Below are positions 1 through 8,560 of a stretch of 64,000 bases of DNA, piece by piece. The stretch is taken from positions 57,242-121,241 of the forward strand of contig CAMWXE010000002.1 in the NCBI GenBank assembly GCA_947178145.1. The letters run 5' to 3'. The DNA comes from an uncultured Lachnospiraceae bacterium (GTDB lineage: Bacteria; Bacillota; Clostridia; Lachnospirales; Lachnospiraceae). Below the pieces are notes generated by a model, which was not told where the DNA came from, made no database searches, and was given only the letters and a program-made list of their open reading frames with translations. Numbering within the stretch: the first letter of the stretch is position 1; every line of letters starts with the position of its first letter. Both the position numbers and the translations under genes were made by a program.

Positions 1-340
1 CCGGACCTCCGTCAAGTCTCTCTGTCATTTTGATAGCTGAAATCTTTGTCTCCTTATGCCCGCGCACGATTAAGTTCTGCAGGGGACTTCCGCCGCGCCC
101 ATAAGGTAAATCTGTCATGTGAAACACCACACATTCCCAGTTGTCCGTAATCTCGCGCGGCATAATATAGGACCAGTGCGGCAGAAAGATGTAATCTGGT
201 TGAAAATCGCGCACATTCTCTGCATTGAATTCTTCCCTGGTCGTATATATAACAATATCATGGACCCCCTCATACTGTTTCTGCAGCGCTTCTGCGCGCG
301 CAATATTCCATGATTTGATTGTTGCTACAATAATCTTCAT
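1..340 (-). CDS. Sugar N-formyltransferase-like protein (partial, 3' end beyond window)
   Basis: The frame is open from an ATG at 340 to the left edge, so only the N-terminal ~113 residues are seen. The start has an AAAGGA ribosome-binding site. The visible part ends with the formyltransferase (Fmt/ArnA-N type) pattern: FHMTDLPYGRGGSP, then N.I..G...T.ISA..M...LDGGP. These match the active-site His and Asp-containing loops of 10-formyl-THF-dependent transferases. A true methionyl-tRNA formyltransferase is unlikely because the gene follows pseH by 13 bp at the end of the pseudaminate operon. Formylation of an amino group on the nonulosonic acid or its precursor is the natural inference. The C-terminal domain cannot be judged. 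Confidence 0.72.
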   Translation of the reverse strand, partial: MKIIVATIKSWNIARAEALQKQYEGVHDIVIYTTREEFNAENVRDFQPDYIFLPHWSYIMPREITDNWECVVFHMTDLPYGRGGSPLQNLIVRGHKETKISAIKMTERLDGGP

Positions 341-353
341 TCCATAACATCCT

Positions 354-812
354 TTACATTTCTTTTTCGTACTGTATATATTCTGGCCAGTCTTTTCTGC
401 AAAAACCACACTTCTCAAAAGCCTTGGCCGATGCGTGGTTTTCATACTTTACCTGTCCGATAAGTTTTGTGACATGTGAGCTCATATCGGCTGCAGACTG
501 CGCCTGTATCATACGAAGCATTTCACTTCCATAGCCCTTTTTGCGCTGTCTGGGCGCTACGCTGTAATCAATCAGCGCCCCGCTGCCTTCCACATTCAGC
601 CGGATCTGTCCCACAGGAGTCCCATCATCACATAGGACATATTGGTACACCGATGCGTCCGCCATCATCTTTTCAAACCATTTCACATGATTTTCATATG
701 GAATCTTTTCCATGTGAAACGCATTTGCCCGAACCGCATCATCATTCACCCATTCAAAGAGCAGATCCAGGTCCCCCTGACAGGCTCTTCGCAGCCATAA
801 ACTCCCTCTCAT
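354..812 (-). CDS. pseH: GNAT acetyltransferase, probable pseudaminate pathway PseH
   Basis: This 152-residue GNAT protein carries the acetyl-CoA loop R-K-K-G-Y-G near residues 90-95. It should acetylate the C4 amine of UDP-4-amino-4,6-dideoxy-AltNAc, the third step to pseudaminic acid. The ATG at 812 is preferred over an upstream one at 857 because GGAGG sits about 5 bases before it. It lies 28 bp after pseI, in the same operon as pseB, C and F, which supports PseH over a ribosomal-protein acetyltransferase. Substrate is inferred from context, not from residues. Confidence 0.78.
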   Translation of the reverse strand: MRGSLWLRRACQGDLDLLFEWVNDDAVRANAFHMEKIPYENHVKWFEKMMADASVYQYVLCDDGTPVGQIRLNVEGSGALIDYSVAPRQRKKGYGSEMLRMIQAQSAADMSSHVTKLIGQVKYENHASAKAFEKCGFCRKDWPEYIQYEKEM

Positions 813-840
813 CCACGCCTCCTCAAAACAGCAGCTTCTG

Positions 841-1890
841 TCACCCGATATCCTCAAACGAGAGTGGTGTCCCCCGCTTCAAATCACGCTTTGCCCTCTG
901 CCCAAGCACCTCCTTGTAATGCTTGGGTTTTAATCCATACGCCGGCCGGATACTTCTGATATTTTCCGGCGTCAATGTTTCCCCCGCAGCGATATCCTGC
1001 ACGACAAAGAGAGAACGCCGGAAGCAGGCATTGCTCTCCTCCTGTCTGGAAACACCGTATTGGACTGTCCCGATCGCCTTCTCCACCTTGCGCACCTCGC
1101 GGACCATCTCACGGAATTCCTGCGGCTCCATGGAAAAGCTGGAATCCGGATTCCTAATCGCACGGCTGATACAGAAATGCTTTTCAATGATACTGGCGCC
1201 CAGCGCAACAGCCGTCACAGCGCTGAACGCTCCCATCGAATGGTCAGAAAGTCCGATTGGAATACCAAACCGCGCCTTCAAATCGCGGATCGTGCCAAGA
1301 TTCATCTCCTCACATTTTGCCGGATACGCACTTGAGCACTTCATCAGTGCAAGCTGCCGATTCCCTGTGCGGTAGATCGTCTCCACCGCCTCGTTGATCT
1401 CCTCCAATGTGCCCATCGCAGTCGACATGATAATCGGCTTGTTCTTGGACGCAATATACTCCAGCAATGGAATGTCCACCAGCTCAAACGAAGCGATTTT
1501 ATAAAAGCGCACCCCCAGCTTTTCGAGAAAGTCAACAGAAGTATTGTCAAACGGTGTCGACAAAAAGTCTATCCCCACTTTTGCCGCCTCATCCCGCAGC
1601 GCTTCCTGCCACTCCCAGGGAGTATATGCCTTCTGGTACAACCCATAGAGATTTTCGCCTTCCCAAGTCCCCTTCTCAATCTCAAAATATTCATTATGAC
1701 AGTCGATCGTCATCGTATCCGCTGTGTAAGTCTGTATCTTGACACAGTCTGCCCCGGCCTCCTTCGCCGCATGAATCAGCTCCAGTGCACGCTCAATGCT
1801 TCCCGCATGGTTCGCGGACATCTCAGCGATAATATAGGCGGGATATCCATCCCCCACCATTCTTCCATTGATAGTTAGCGTACTTTCCAT
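841..1890 (-). CDS. pseI: Pseudaminic acid synthase (NeuB family)
   Basis: The 349-residue protein has an N-terminal NeuB TIM barrel (IAEMSANHAGS near residue 22, then KIQTYTADTMT) and a C-terminal SAF/antifreeze-like domain from about residue 290 (AAGETLTPENIRSIRPA). NeuB-family enzymes condense phosphoenolpyruvate with a 2,4-diamino-sugar (or ManNAc) to form a nine-carbon acid. The surrounding pseB/C/F/H genes point to pseudaminate rather than sialate or legionaminate. The start at 1890 follows GGAGGAAATA; two earlier ATGs have no such site. It is 18 bp after pseF. Confidence 0.9.
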   Translation of the reverse strand: MESTLTINGRMVGDGYPAYIIAEMSANHAGSIERALELIHAAKEAGADCVKIQTYTADTMTIDCHNEYFEIEKGTWEGENLYGLYQKAYTPWEWQEALRDEAAKVGIDFLSTPFDNTSVDFLEKLGVRFYKIASFELVDIPLLEYIASKNKPIIMSTAMGTLEEINEAVETIYRTGNRQLALMKCSSAYPAKCEEMNLGTIRDLKARFGIPIGLSDHSMGAFSAVTAVALGASIIEKHFCISRAIRNPDSSFSMEPQEFREMVREVRKVEKAIGTVQYGVSRQEESNACFRRSLFVVQDIAAGETLTPENIRSIRPAYGLKPKHYKEVLGQRAKRDLKRGTPLSFEDIG

Positions 1891-1908
1891 TATTTCCTCC
1901 ATCAATCT

Positions 1909-2613
1909 CTATCTTCTTCCATCCCCGCACTGCAGAAGCTTGTATTTCATCTCTGCGAGCGCCCAGTCCTCCGGGGTGTCAATATCCTGCACATACCGCT
2001 CATCCTGTATATAGGGAACTGCGTTCTCCATCCAGATGGCTTTCTGCTGCTGGAAGCGCCCGACATTCAGACAATAAAACTGACCACAATCGTGGTACAA
2101 CGGCTCCAAATCCTGCGAGCGTTTCGCCATGTTTTCCGGCCACTTAGGCGTCAGTCTGCCATCCTTTACCACTACGCCCCGCTGCGGCGGGAAAGAAAAT
2201 TTCACCACCGGAATCACGCAATCTGCCTGTTCCTGCTCCAACAGCATCATAGCGGACTTGATCGCACTGGCTGTCACAAATGGCGCTGTGGGATATATGC
2301 AGCACGCTGTGCAAAAATCCATTCCGATCCGCGCATAGGACTCAAGTACTTCCTCAATCACATCCGCTGTCGTGGCAAAGTCATTGGAAGTCTTCTCACT
2401 TCTGAAAAAAGGCACCCTGGCCCCTGCCCTTTTTGCCACCTGTGCGATCTCCTCATCATCTGTCGACACCATGACTTCATGAAACAAATCAGCCTGCAAT
2501 GCCGCCTCAATACTGTACACAAGAATGGGTTTCCCCAGAAACGGCTTGATATTCTTGCGCGGTATCCGCTTGCTGCCGCCCCGCGCTGTTATGATTGCTA
2601 CACTCTTATTCAT
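1909..2613 (-). CDS. pseF: Pseudaminate cytidylyltransferase (CMP-Pse synthetase)
   Basis: A 234-residue CMP-nonulosonate synthetase with the family N-terminal motif ARGGSKRIPRKNIKPF at about residues 9-24, followed by D-D-E-E-I-A. It activates pseudaminic acid with CTP to CMP-Pse, the donor for transferases. The ATG at 2613 with AGGAG upstream is chosen; the longer frame starting at 2709 is an unsupported extension. It sits between pseC and pseI, which separates it from neuA. Upstream, 97 bp to pseC contain no recognisable gene. Confidence 0.9.
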   Translation of the reverse strand: MNKSVAIITARGGSKRIPRKNIKPFLGKPILVYSIEAALQADLFHEVMVSTDDEEIAQVAKRAGARVPFFRSEKTSNDFATTADVIEEVLESYARIGMDFCTACCIYPTAPFVTASAIKSAMMLLEQEQADCVIPVVKFSFPPQRGVVVKDGRLTPKWPENMAKRSQDLEPLYHDCGQFYCLNVGRFQQQKAIWMENAVPYIQDERYVQDIDTPEDWALAEMKYKLLQCGDGRR

Positions 2614-2710
2614 GCTCCATTTCTCCTTCTGATACAAGTTGGCCTGTTTGCGGTCACGCGCCGCTACACATTGCGAAAAGTCTGGCTTTTCAACCAGACT
2701 TAACCGCACA

Positions 2711-3904
2711 CTATTTCTTATAATAGTCTACAATCTTTCGCACTGCCATAATCACGTCATCAATATCCTGATCGGTCAACGAATAATAAATCGGCAGACT
2801 CATCATCTCCTCATAAAGCTTCTCCGCATTGGGGCAAAGGCCCTTTTTATATCCCAGCCTCTCATAATACGGATGCCAATACACTGGAATATAGTGTACA
2901 TTACAGCAGATATTTTCCGCTGTCATCGCCTCGAAAAAGCCCTTGCGGTCAATCGTCAGCAATTCCGGCCTTATCCGCAGTATGTAGAGATGTCTCGTCG
3001 TGTCGGACTCCGCAATCTCCTGCTGCATGAAGAGCTGAGGTATCTGCGAAAACGCCGCATTGTATCGCTCGACAATCTCTCTGCGTCTCTTTGCAAACTG
3101 TGCAAGCTTGTCTATCTGGCTTAGAATCAATGCACACTGAATATCCGTAATCCTGTAGTTGTATCCTAAATCAATCTGCTCATGATACCATGGACCATGA
3201 CTCGCATTCTCATAAAATATCTCATCCTTCGTAATACCGTGGGAGCGGTAGAGCAGAAGTTTTTCATATAAATCTCTGCGGTTTGTGAGCACTGCGCCGC
3301 CCTCTCCGCCTGTCACCGTCTTGACAGGATGAAAGCTAAACGTCGTGATATCCGCAATGCTGCCAACCGTTTTGCCCTTGTACTTCGTGCCAATGGAATG
3401 CGCCCCGTCCTCTATCAGCACAATCCCCTTGTCGTGGCATAGCTCCATCAGCTCATCCAGCGGGGCCGCCTGTCCCGTGAAATCCACTGCCACCACAGCC
3501 TTTGTTTTTTCTGTGATCTTCTCCCGCACGCATGCCGGATCGATGTTGTAGGTATTTGGATTAATATCTGCAAACACTGGTCTTCCCCCACAGTAGAGTG
3601 CACAGTTTGCAGACGCCGCAAAGGTAATCGGTGTCGTGATCAGCTCATCCCCCGCGCCAACACCTGCTGCCATCGCCGCAATATGAAGCGCCGCAGTGCC
3701 GTTGCTGACCGCAACGGCATACCTTGCTCCCGTAAGCTCACAGAGCTTTTGTTCCAACTCCACCACTTTCGGACCACAGGTAAGATAATCGCTGGTGAGC
3801 ACTTCCTCCACTGCTTTTACATCTGCCTGGTCAACAAACTGATGACCATAATATAGTTTTGTATCTCTGACCGGGACACCTCCCGCAATCGCTGGTTTTT
3901 CCAT
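2711..3904 (-). CDS. pseC: UDP-4-keto-6-deoxy-AltNAc aminotransferase
   Basis: A 397-residue DegT/DnrJ/EryC1 (sugar aminotransferase) protein. The PLP lysine is K195 in FHPVK followed by the GGEGG loop, and the cofactor-ring region is IEDGAHS near 164-170. PseC transfers an amine from glutamate to C4 of the PseB product. GGAGGGAAATT precedes the ATG at 3904, so a 48-residue upstream extension is rejected. The gene is 43 bp after pseB. The two together define the inverting (Pse) rather than the legionaminate route. Confidence 0.92.
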   Translation of the reverse strand: MEKPAIAGGVPVRDTKLYYGHQFVDQADVKAVEEVLTSDYLTCGPKVVELEQKLCELTGARYAVAVSNGTAALHIAAMAAGVGAGDELITTPITFAASANCALYCGGRPVFADINPNTYNIDPACVREKITEKTKAVVAVDFTGQAAPLDELMELCHDKGIVLIEDGAHSIGTKYKGKTVGSIADITTFSFHPVKTVTGGEGGAVLTNRRDLYEKLLLYRSHGITKDEIFYENASHGPWYHEQIDLGYNYRITDIQCALILSQIDKLAQFAKRRREIVERYNAAFSQIPQLFMQQEIAESDTTRHLYILRIRPELLTIDRKGFFEAMTAENICCNVHYIPVYWHPYYERLGYKKGLCPNAEKLYEEMMSLPIYYSLTDQDIDDVIMAVRKIVDYYKK

Positions 3905-3947
3905 AATTTCCCTCCATGCCGCCTGGCAGAGCCCTTTGCACCGTTGC

Positions 3948-4937
3948 TTAGTTTTGTGTCTTGAGAAGCTCCCGAATCTGTTCCACGGAAAGCCATTCTG
4001 TATTGTTCCCTGACGAGTAATAGAACCCGTCCTCCACCTTCCGGCCACTTGGATTTGGCCGCTTTGACTCCTGCCAGAACATCTGTGGATAGATGATAAA
4101 GTTCTTCTCGTACTCGTAAGTCGTCATGGAATCTTCCGGTGTGATCATCACCTCATGCAGCTTCTCACCCGGGCGGATGCCAACCTCCACTGTTTTCATA
4201 CCTGGCGCCATCGCCTCCGCAAGGTCTGTGATCTTAAAGGACGGAATCCTGCTGATAAAGGTCTCACCGCCCTTCGCCTCCTCGAGCGCCTTGATCACAA
4301 GCTCAATCCCCTCTGTCAGGCTGATCCAGAATCGTGTCATGCGGTAATCTGTGATTGGAAGCTCGCTGGCCCCCTCCGCAATCAGCTTTTGGAAAAGCGG
4401 AATGATCGACCCTCTGCTGCCCGCCACATTTCCATAGCGCACGATCGAGAAATTCAGGTCCTTTGTACCGCAGTACGCATTGGCAGCGATAAACAGTTTA
4501 TCTGACACAAGTTTCGTGCCGCCGTATAAGTTCACCGGATTGACCGCCTTGTCCGTAGACAGTGCGACAACTTTCTGAATCCCTGTGTTCAAAGCCGCGT
4601 CAATGACATTCTGGGCACCGTTCACATTCGTCTTGATCGCCTCGTTGGGATTGTACTCGCACGCGGGCACTTGTTTTAATGCCGCCGCATGAATCACATA
4701 GTCAACACCCTCAAACGCGCGCTTCATGCGCTCGTAATCGCGCACATCGCCGATAAAGAAGCGCAGTTTGTCCTGATACTGTGCAAAATCGTTTGCCATC
4801 ACCCACTGCTTGAACTCATCCCTCGAATAGATAATAATCTTTTTGGGATTGTAATGTGTCAGTGCATACTCCGTAAAACACCTTCCAAAAGAACCCGTGC
4901 CACCTGTAATCAATATTGTTTTATCATCTAATATCAT
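3948..4937 (-). CDS. pseB: UDP-GlcNAc 4,6-dehydratase (inverting)
   Basis: A 329-residue extended SDR enzyme with the NAD(P) motif TGGTGSFG at residues 11-18. The active-site set D129, K130, Y138 and K142 (STDKAVNPVNLYGGTK region) matches the spacing of the FlaA1/PseB subgroup, in which a D-K-Y arrangement catalyses dehydration with C5 inversion. It starts the pathway from UDP-GlcNAc. The ATG at 4937 follows GGAGGATTACA. It is the first gene of the operon, about 45 bp downstream of a strong SigA promoter. Confidence 0.93.
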   Translation of the reverse strand: MILDDKTILITGGTGSFGRCFTEYALTHYNPKKIIIYSRDEFKQWVMANDFAQYQDKLRFFIGDVRDYERMKRAFEGVDYVIHAAALKQVPACEYNPNEAIKTNVNGAQNVIDAALNTGIQKVVALSTDKAVNPVNLYGGTKLVSDKLFIAANAYCGTKDLNFSIVRYGNVAGSRGSIIPLFQKLIAEGASELPITDYRMTRFWISLTEGIELVIKALEEAKGGETFISRIPSFKITDLAEAMAPGMKTVEVGIRPGEKLHEVMITPEDSMTTYEYEKNFIIYPQMFWQESKRPNPSGRKVEDGFYYSSGNNTEWLSVEQIRELLKTQN

Positions 4938-4981
4938 TGTAATCCTCCAAACCTGTTTTCCATATGACGAATCTAATCCAA

Positions 4982-5010
4982 ATTCTACCATAATTTTCTC
5001 TATCCGTCAA
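4982..5010 (-). promoter_or_regulatory. SigA-type promoter of the pse operon
   Basis: Read on the minus strand, TTGACG (5005-5010), a 17-base spacer and TAGAAT (4982-4987) form a near-consensus housekeeping promoter. It would start transcription about 40 bases before the pseB ATG and makes the pse genes a unit separate from the gene at 5088. Not experimentally tested. Confidence 0.65.
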
Positions 5011-5087
5011 AACAAATGCAAATGTGCCGTTCCTTTTCTCTTATATAGTTTGTCTTATCCCCACAAAAATATGTATTCCCAGCCCTG

Positions 5088-6119
5088 TCAGCCAGACGGG
5101 CTGCGGCGTATCTTATTGCGGTAAAAATATAGCAGCTGAAAATAAAGCTTGAATCTCAACGGCGACTTCATGTGCATCGCCGCAAGCTTCTTCTGCTCCC
5201 CGTCAAAAGCATTCTGATAATAGATATTGTCCTGGAAATCCGGAAAATCCTGTTTGATGCCATCCGCAATCTGTCTCAGAAACTTTAATCTGGGTCTCTT
5301 CACCCCAAGCATATAGGTAAAAAGCGTGTTCATATAATAGAGCTTGGAAAAAGCAAACTCAAACTCCTGCCTGTATGGCTTATAGATCCCATATCTGCGC
5401 GCCTCCTCGATTAAGCGCTTTCCCATCGCAAGTCTCGCCTCACACTTTTCCACACTGATCTCGTGCACCGTAGAAGTGTCATGCTGATAATAGTAGTATA
5501 GCGGCTCCTCGACTTTCTCAAAATGCGTAAAGTGCAGCATCCAGATCGGCGAGGCACAATTGTCTTCATAGAAGGTTCTCTCTGGAAATCTCAGACCATA
5601 GTCATCAATCACCGCTTTCAGATACACTTTGATTACCATGCTTCCCGGATTCATAACAAGTTTTTTGTAGCGCTCATGATCAAGCACACCCGTCTGGTCC
5701 ATTGTATTGTTGGGCATCAGTTTGCCGACATTCATGGTGTGCGCATCAACCATACAGTAATCGCACCCGACCACGTCCGCCCCTGTCTTTTCCGCCCTCT
5801 TTATCAGCTTTTCGTACATATCGGGCGCTACCCAGTCATCGGAATCGACAAAGCCGACCCATCTGCCGCGCGCGACATCAAGTCCCTTGTTGCGGGCGCC
5901 GCCCTGTTTAACATTCTCATAGGACTGAATCGCTTTGAATTTCCATGGATATTTTGACTCATATTCCCTTAAAATTTCCAACGATTCGTCTGTTGAGGCA
6001 TCATCGACTGCTATGATCTCATAGTCTGCAATCGTCTGATTAATCAGCGAATCCAGACAATATCGCAGTTTATCATCCGCCGCCATATTGTAAACAGGCA
6101 CTATAATACTAAGCCTCAT
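5088..6119 (-). CDS. Family 2 glycosyltransferase
   Basis: A 343-residue GT2 enzyme of GT-A fold. It starts with SIIVPVYN, has the nucleotide-binding AVDDASTDES near residue 37 and the metal-binding DSDD at 92-95. There is no clear membrane span, so it probably works at the inner face of the membrane on a lipid-linked glycan or a teichoic-acid-like polymer. It lies 83 bp after the ABC exporter. A weak hairpin (CAGCCC/GGGCTG) spans its stop codon. Donor and acceptor are not predictable. Confidence 0.85.
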   Translation of the reverse strand: MRLSIIVPVYNMAADDKLRYCLDSLINQTIADYEIIAVDDASTDESLEILREYESKYPWKFKAIQSYENVKQGGARNKGLDVARGRWVGFVDSDDWVAPDMYEKLIKRAEKTGADVVGCDYCMVDAHTMNVGKLMPNNTMDQTGVLDHERYKKLVMNPGSMVIKVYLKAVIDDYGLRFPERTFYEDNCASPIWMLHFTHFEKVEEPLYYYYQHDTSTVHEISVEKCEARLAMGKRLIEEARRYGIYKPYRQEFEFAFSKLYYMNTLFTYMLGVKRPRLKFLRQIADGIKQDFPDFQDNIYYQNAFDGEQKKLAAMHMKSPLRFKLYFQLLYFYRNKIRRSPSG

Positions 6120-6202
6120 AACCTACCACCACTTTCCCTCTGGCATCCTTTCATGCACTATTCCTCTCGCGACAGGCTGTTACCCGACACAGGATGTGCC
6201 CT

Positions 6203-7942
6203 CTAACGTTCTCTTACAATATTGCCATTCTCCACTCGAAATACCATATCACACTTTTCGATTGTCTGTAATCTGTGCGCTATGATAACAAGTGTCTTTT
6301 TGCCGTGCAGTCTGTTGACAGACTCCATAATCGCCGCCTCTGTGTCATTGTCCAGCGCGGAGGTTGCCTCGTCCAGAATCAGCACCTCAGGATCATTATA
6401 CAGTGCTCTCGCAATGCCGATACGCTGACGCTGTCCGCCGGACAGACGGATTCCGCGCTCACCGATGCCGGTGTTCACTCCCTCTGGCAGTGTCTTTACA
6501 AACTCGTCGAGCTGTGCCTCCTTCAGCGCATACCAAAGCTTCCCGTCATCGATCTCCTCCTCAGGGATGCCAAAAGCAACATTTTTCCGGATATCCGCAT
6601 CCAGCAGGAAAATCATCTGCGGAATATAACCCACATTGGCAAGCCATTCCCTGTAGCGCTCCTGTATGTCCACATCGTCCGCAAGAACTTTTCCGCCCTG
6701 CAGCTGTAAGAGTCCTAACAGAATATCAATAATTGTCGTCTTTCCGGCACCGCTTGCCCCCACAACACCGATTGACTTTCCGATGGGGAAAGAGACAGTC
6801 GCATGGTTAAAAATCAGCTTGTCCGAATTGGGATAGTGGTATGTGATGTCGGACAGCTTTACCTCCCGCGTGACAGGCAGCTTCTCCTTCGCAGCGACCG
6901 CATAAGAAATATCGGTGTGCTCCTCGTCCGTCTCCTCAACAAGATTATCACTCACATTGAAGAAAAACGGTTCGTTGAATGCCATGCTCGTCATCTGATT
7001 GTTGATGCGGCTCGCCGCGGGCAGAAGCCTCATCGCCGCAATACCAAACGCCGCAAACAGGGAAACCATGCCTGAGACATCTGTCCCCGCCACGATCAGC
7101 ACCATAATATAGCCAAGCAGCCCCGCCATACACACCGTTTCAATCAAAAGCTTGGGGGTGTTATTAAACAGGCTGAACCGCTCCATCGCCTTCACATACC
7201 CCTCGCCGACCTTACAGTATTCTCCTATAAAATACTGCTCGCGCCCTGCGACCTTGATTTCCTTAATGCCATGTACCGTCTGTGAGATCCATGCATACAT
7301 CGATGCGCCATAATCCTGATTTTCCTTGCCAGTGCGGTTCATAATTGGCTTGATAATATTCTTGATGACGATGAGTGTCACGAGCAAAAGTACCGCGATC
7401 ACCACTGTCATAACAGGATCTTTTATGGCAAGCGCCACGACGAGAAACACCGCGACAATCGCCTCCGACGCAATCTGTAAGACAGACATGATCAATGCGT
7501 ACATTCCATTTACATCTGCGGTAATACTTCTCTGAATCACTGCTGTTTCTGCATTGAGATAATATTCATATTCGCGCCGTACAAAACATTTCATTAAATC
7601 GGAGGCCGTTTTAAATTGGTTGACGTACACAAACCGATACAGATTTCGCTGCAGAAAAAACTGAAATAAATTTTTTGCGATATACAGTGCAATCAGAAAC
7701 AAAATCGCTAAAACAGAAAACTGCACTGTATTCTGCAGATGTAAAACTGCACAGATTTGTTGATAGGTCTCCCCTTGTTCCAGCACTACAGGGTCCAGAA
7801 TCAGCTGTACGACAGCCATTACCATCATCACAGCCCCAGTCTCAAGTCCCGCTGATACGATCATCATGATAAACAGCTTCGCCATAGCCCTCTTCTGTTT
7901 ATAATCCATCAATATATTTATTTTTTTTAGTATTTTTAGCAC
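6203..7942 (-). CDS. ABC exporter, fused membrane and ATPase domains (MsbA/PglK-like)
   Basis: The first ~340 residues hold the six-helix exporter domain. The ATPase domain follows, with Walker A GASGAGKTT, signature LSGGQ, Walker B LILDEATSAL and an IIAHRL switch loop. All catalytic motifs are intact. Such half-transporters work as dimers and flip lipids, lipid-linked oligosaccharides or peptides. A GTG at 7942 (AGGA about 10 bases upstream) is taken as start; a TTG at 7963 is possible. Next to surface-glycan genes and with no Wzx flippase visible in the window, lipid-linked glycan export is a reasonable guess. Confidence 0.85.
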   Translation of the reverse strand: MLKILKKINILMDYKQKRAMAKLFIMMIVSAGLETGAVMMVMAVVQLILDPVVLEQGETYQQICAVLHLQNTVQFSVLAILFLIALYIAKNLFQFFLQRNLYRFVYVNQFKTASDLMKCFVRREYEYYLNAETAVIQRSITADVNGMYALIMSVLQIASEAIVAVFLVVALAIKDPVMTVVIAVLLLVTLIVIKNIIKPIMNRTGKENQDYGASMYAWISQTVHGIKEIKVAGREQYFIGEYCKVGEGYVKAMERFSLFNNTPKLLIETVCMAGLLGYIMVLIVAGTDVSGMVSLFAAFGIAAMRLLPAASRINNQMTSMAFNEPFFFNVSDNLVEETDEEHTDISYAVAAKEKLPVTREVKLSDITYHYPNSDKLIFNHATVSFPIGKSIGVVGASGAGKTTIIDILLGLLQLQGGKVLADDVDIQERYREWLANVGYIPQMIFLLDADIRKNVAFGIPEEEIDDGKLWYALKEAQLDEFVKTLPEGVNTGIGERGIRLSGGQRQRIGIARALYNDPEVLILDEATSALDNDTEAAIMESVNRLHGKKTLVIIAHRLQTIEKCDMVFRVENGNIVRER

Positions 7943-8019
7943 TGGTAATCCATCCTTTCCCAAGGTTATAACGGTCTCTCACCCCTGACTTTCCTGCTGA
8001 AAAATTTGCAAAAGCCTTA

Positions 8020-8054
8020 ACATATAGTATATGTCATATTTCCAATAAACACAA
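8020..8054 (-). promoter_or_regulatory. Promoter with overlapping dyad, upstream of the ABC exporter
   Basis: On the minus strand TTGTGT (8049-8054), 17 bases and TATACT (8026-8031) make a plausible SigA promoter. The -10 lies inside a perfect 7-bp dyad with one central base (ACATATA-G-TATATGT, 8020-8034). A DNA-binding protein at the dyad would block the promoter; the XRE gene just upstream is a candidate, but its own operators look different. Confidence 0.5.
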
Positions 8055-8088
8055 CCCAATCAAAAAACTTATTTCGATCGATTACGGT

Positions 8089-8421
8089 TTATAAATGATG
8101 GTCAAGTATTGTCTTAAGAGCTTTTATGAGATCCTCCATAATCCGAATCTCCTTTGTATTACATTCCTCTAAAATATTGGAAATTGCCGCAACTGCGGCA
8201 ATTCGTTCTGCGGGGCTGTCATCCAGAAGCAATTCATCTGTCCGCACCTCCAGCGCTGACGCAATATCAACAAATACGGGCAAACTCAACTTTGTATTTC
8301 CGGTTTCAATATGGCTCATATGTGTCGTGGAAATACCAATCCGTTCAGCAAGTTCCTCCTGGGATAACCCGCGTGATTTCCTGACCTTCCTAATTTTCTG
8401 TCCGATTAAATAGTAATCCAT
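8089..8421 (-). CDS. XRE-family helix-turn-helix regulator
   Basis: A 110-residue protein with an N-terminal HTH_3 domain: IGQKIRKVRKSRGLSQEELA, then IGISTTHMSHIETG up to about residue 65. A short C-terminal helical tail likely mediates dimer contact. AAGGA lies 8 bases before the ATG. Its upstream region holds at least three copies of a CCTATACAGTT-type site, which strongly suggests autoregulation. It sits between the end of the exopolysaccharide operon and the ABC exporter, so it may control either. No ligand-binding domain is visible. Confidence 0.85.
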   Translation of the reverse strand: MDYYLIGQKIRKVRKSRGLSQEELAERIGISTTHMSHIETGNTKLSLPVFVDIASALEVRTDELLLDDSPAERIAAVAAISNILEECNTKEIRIMEDLIKALKTILDHHL

Positions 8422-8437
8422 TCATCTCATCCTTTCT

Positions 8438-8525
8438 GCCTATACAATTAAAATACAGTTGAATTATATAGACTTTTATGTTACTATTTTATTAACTGTA
8501 TAGGCTTTTTTATACCTATACAGTT
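8438..8525. promoter_or_regulatory. Cluster of CCTATACAGTT-type operator sites upstream of the XRE gene
   Basis: Three related sites: CCTATACAATT at 8439-8449, AACTGTATAGG at 8494-8504 and CCTATACAGTT at 8515-8525. The last two are perfect 11-bp inverted repeats separated by 10 T-rich bases. A weaker TACAGTT is at 8454-8460. The sites bracket a possible minus-strand -10 (TATAAT) within 8462-8468. This spacing is what an autoregulating XRE repressor would use. Confidence 0.55.
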
Positions 8526-8532
8526 GATAAAA

Positions 8533-8560
8533 TAGAAAAGAACTGCATGATGCAGTCCTT
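8533..8560 (-). terminator. Probable intrinsic terminator of the exopolysaccharide operon
   Basis: Directly after the stop of the 8561-9685 gene, ACTGCA (8551-8556 on the other strand) pairs with TGCAGT (8542-8547), flanked by AAGG/CTTTT and a T-rich run on the minus strand. The stem is short, so read-through is possible. Confidence 0.5.

Noticed and set aside
5078..5103. Hairpin across the stop codon of the 5088 glycosyltransferase as a terminator
   Set aside because: Short stem with mismatches and no clear T-run; mentioned only in the gene entry.
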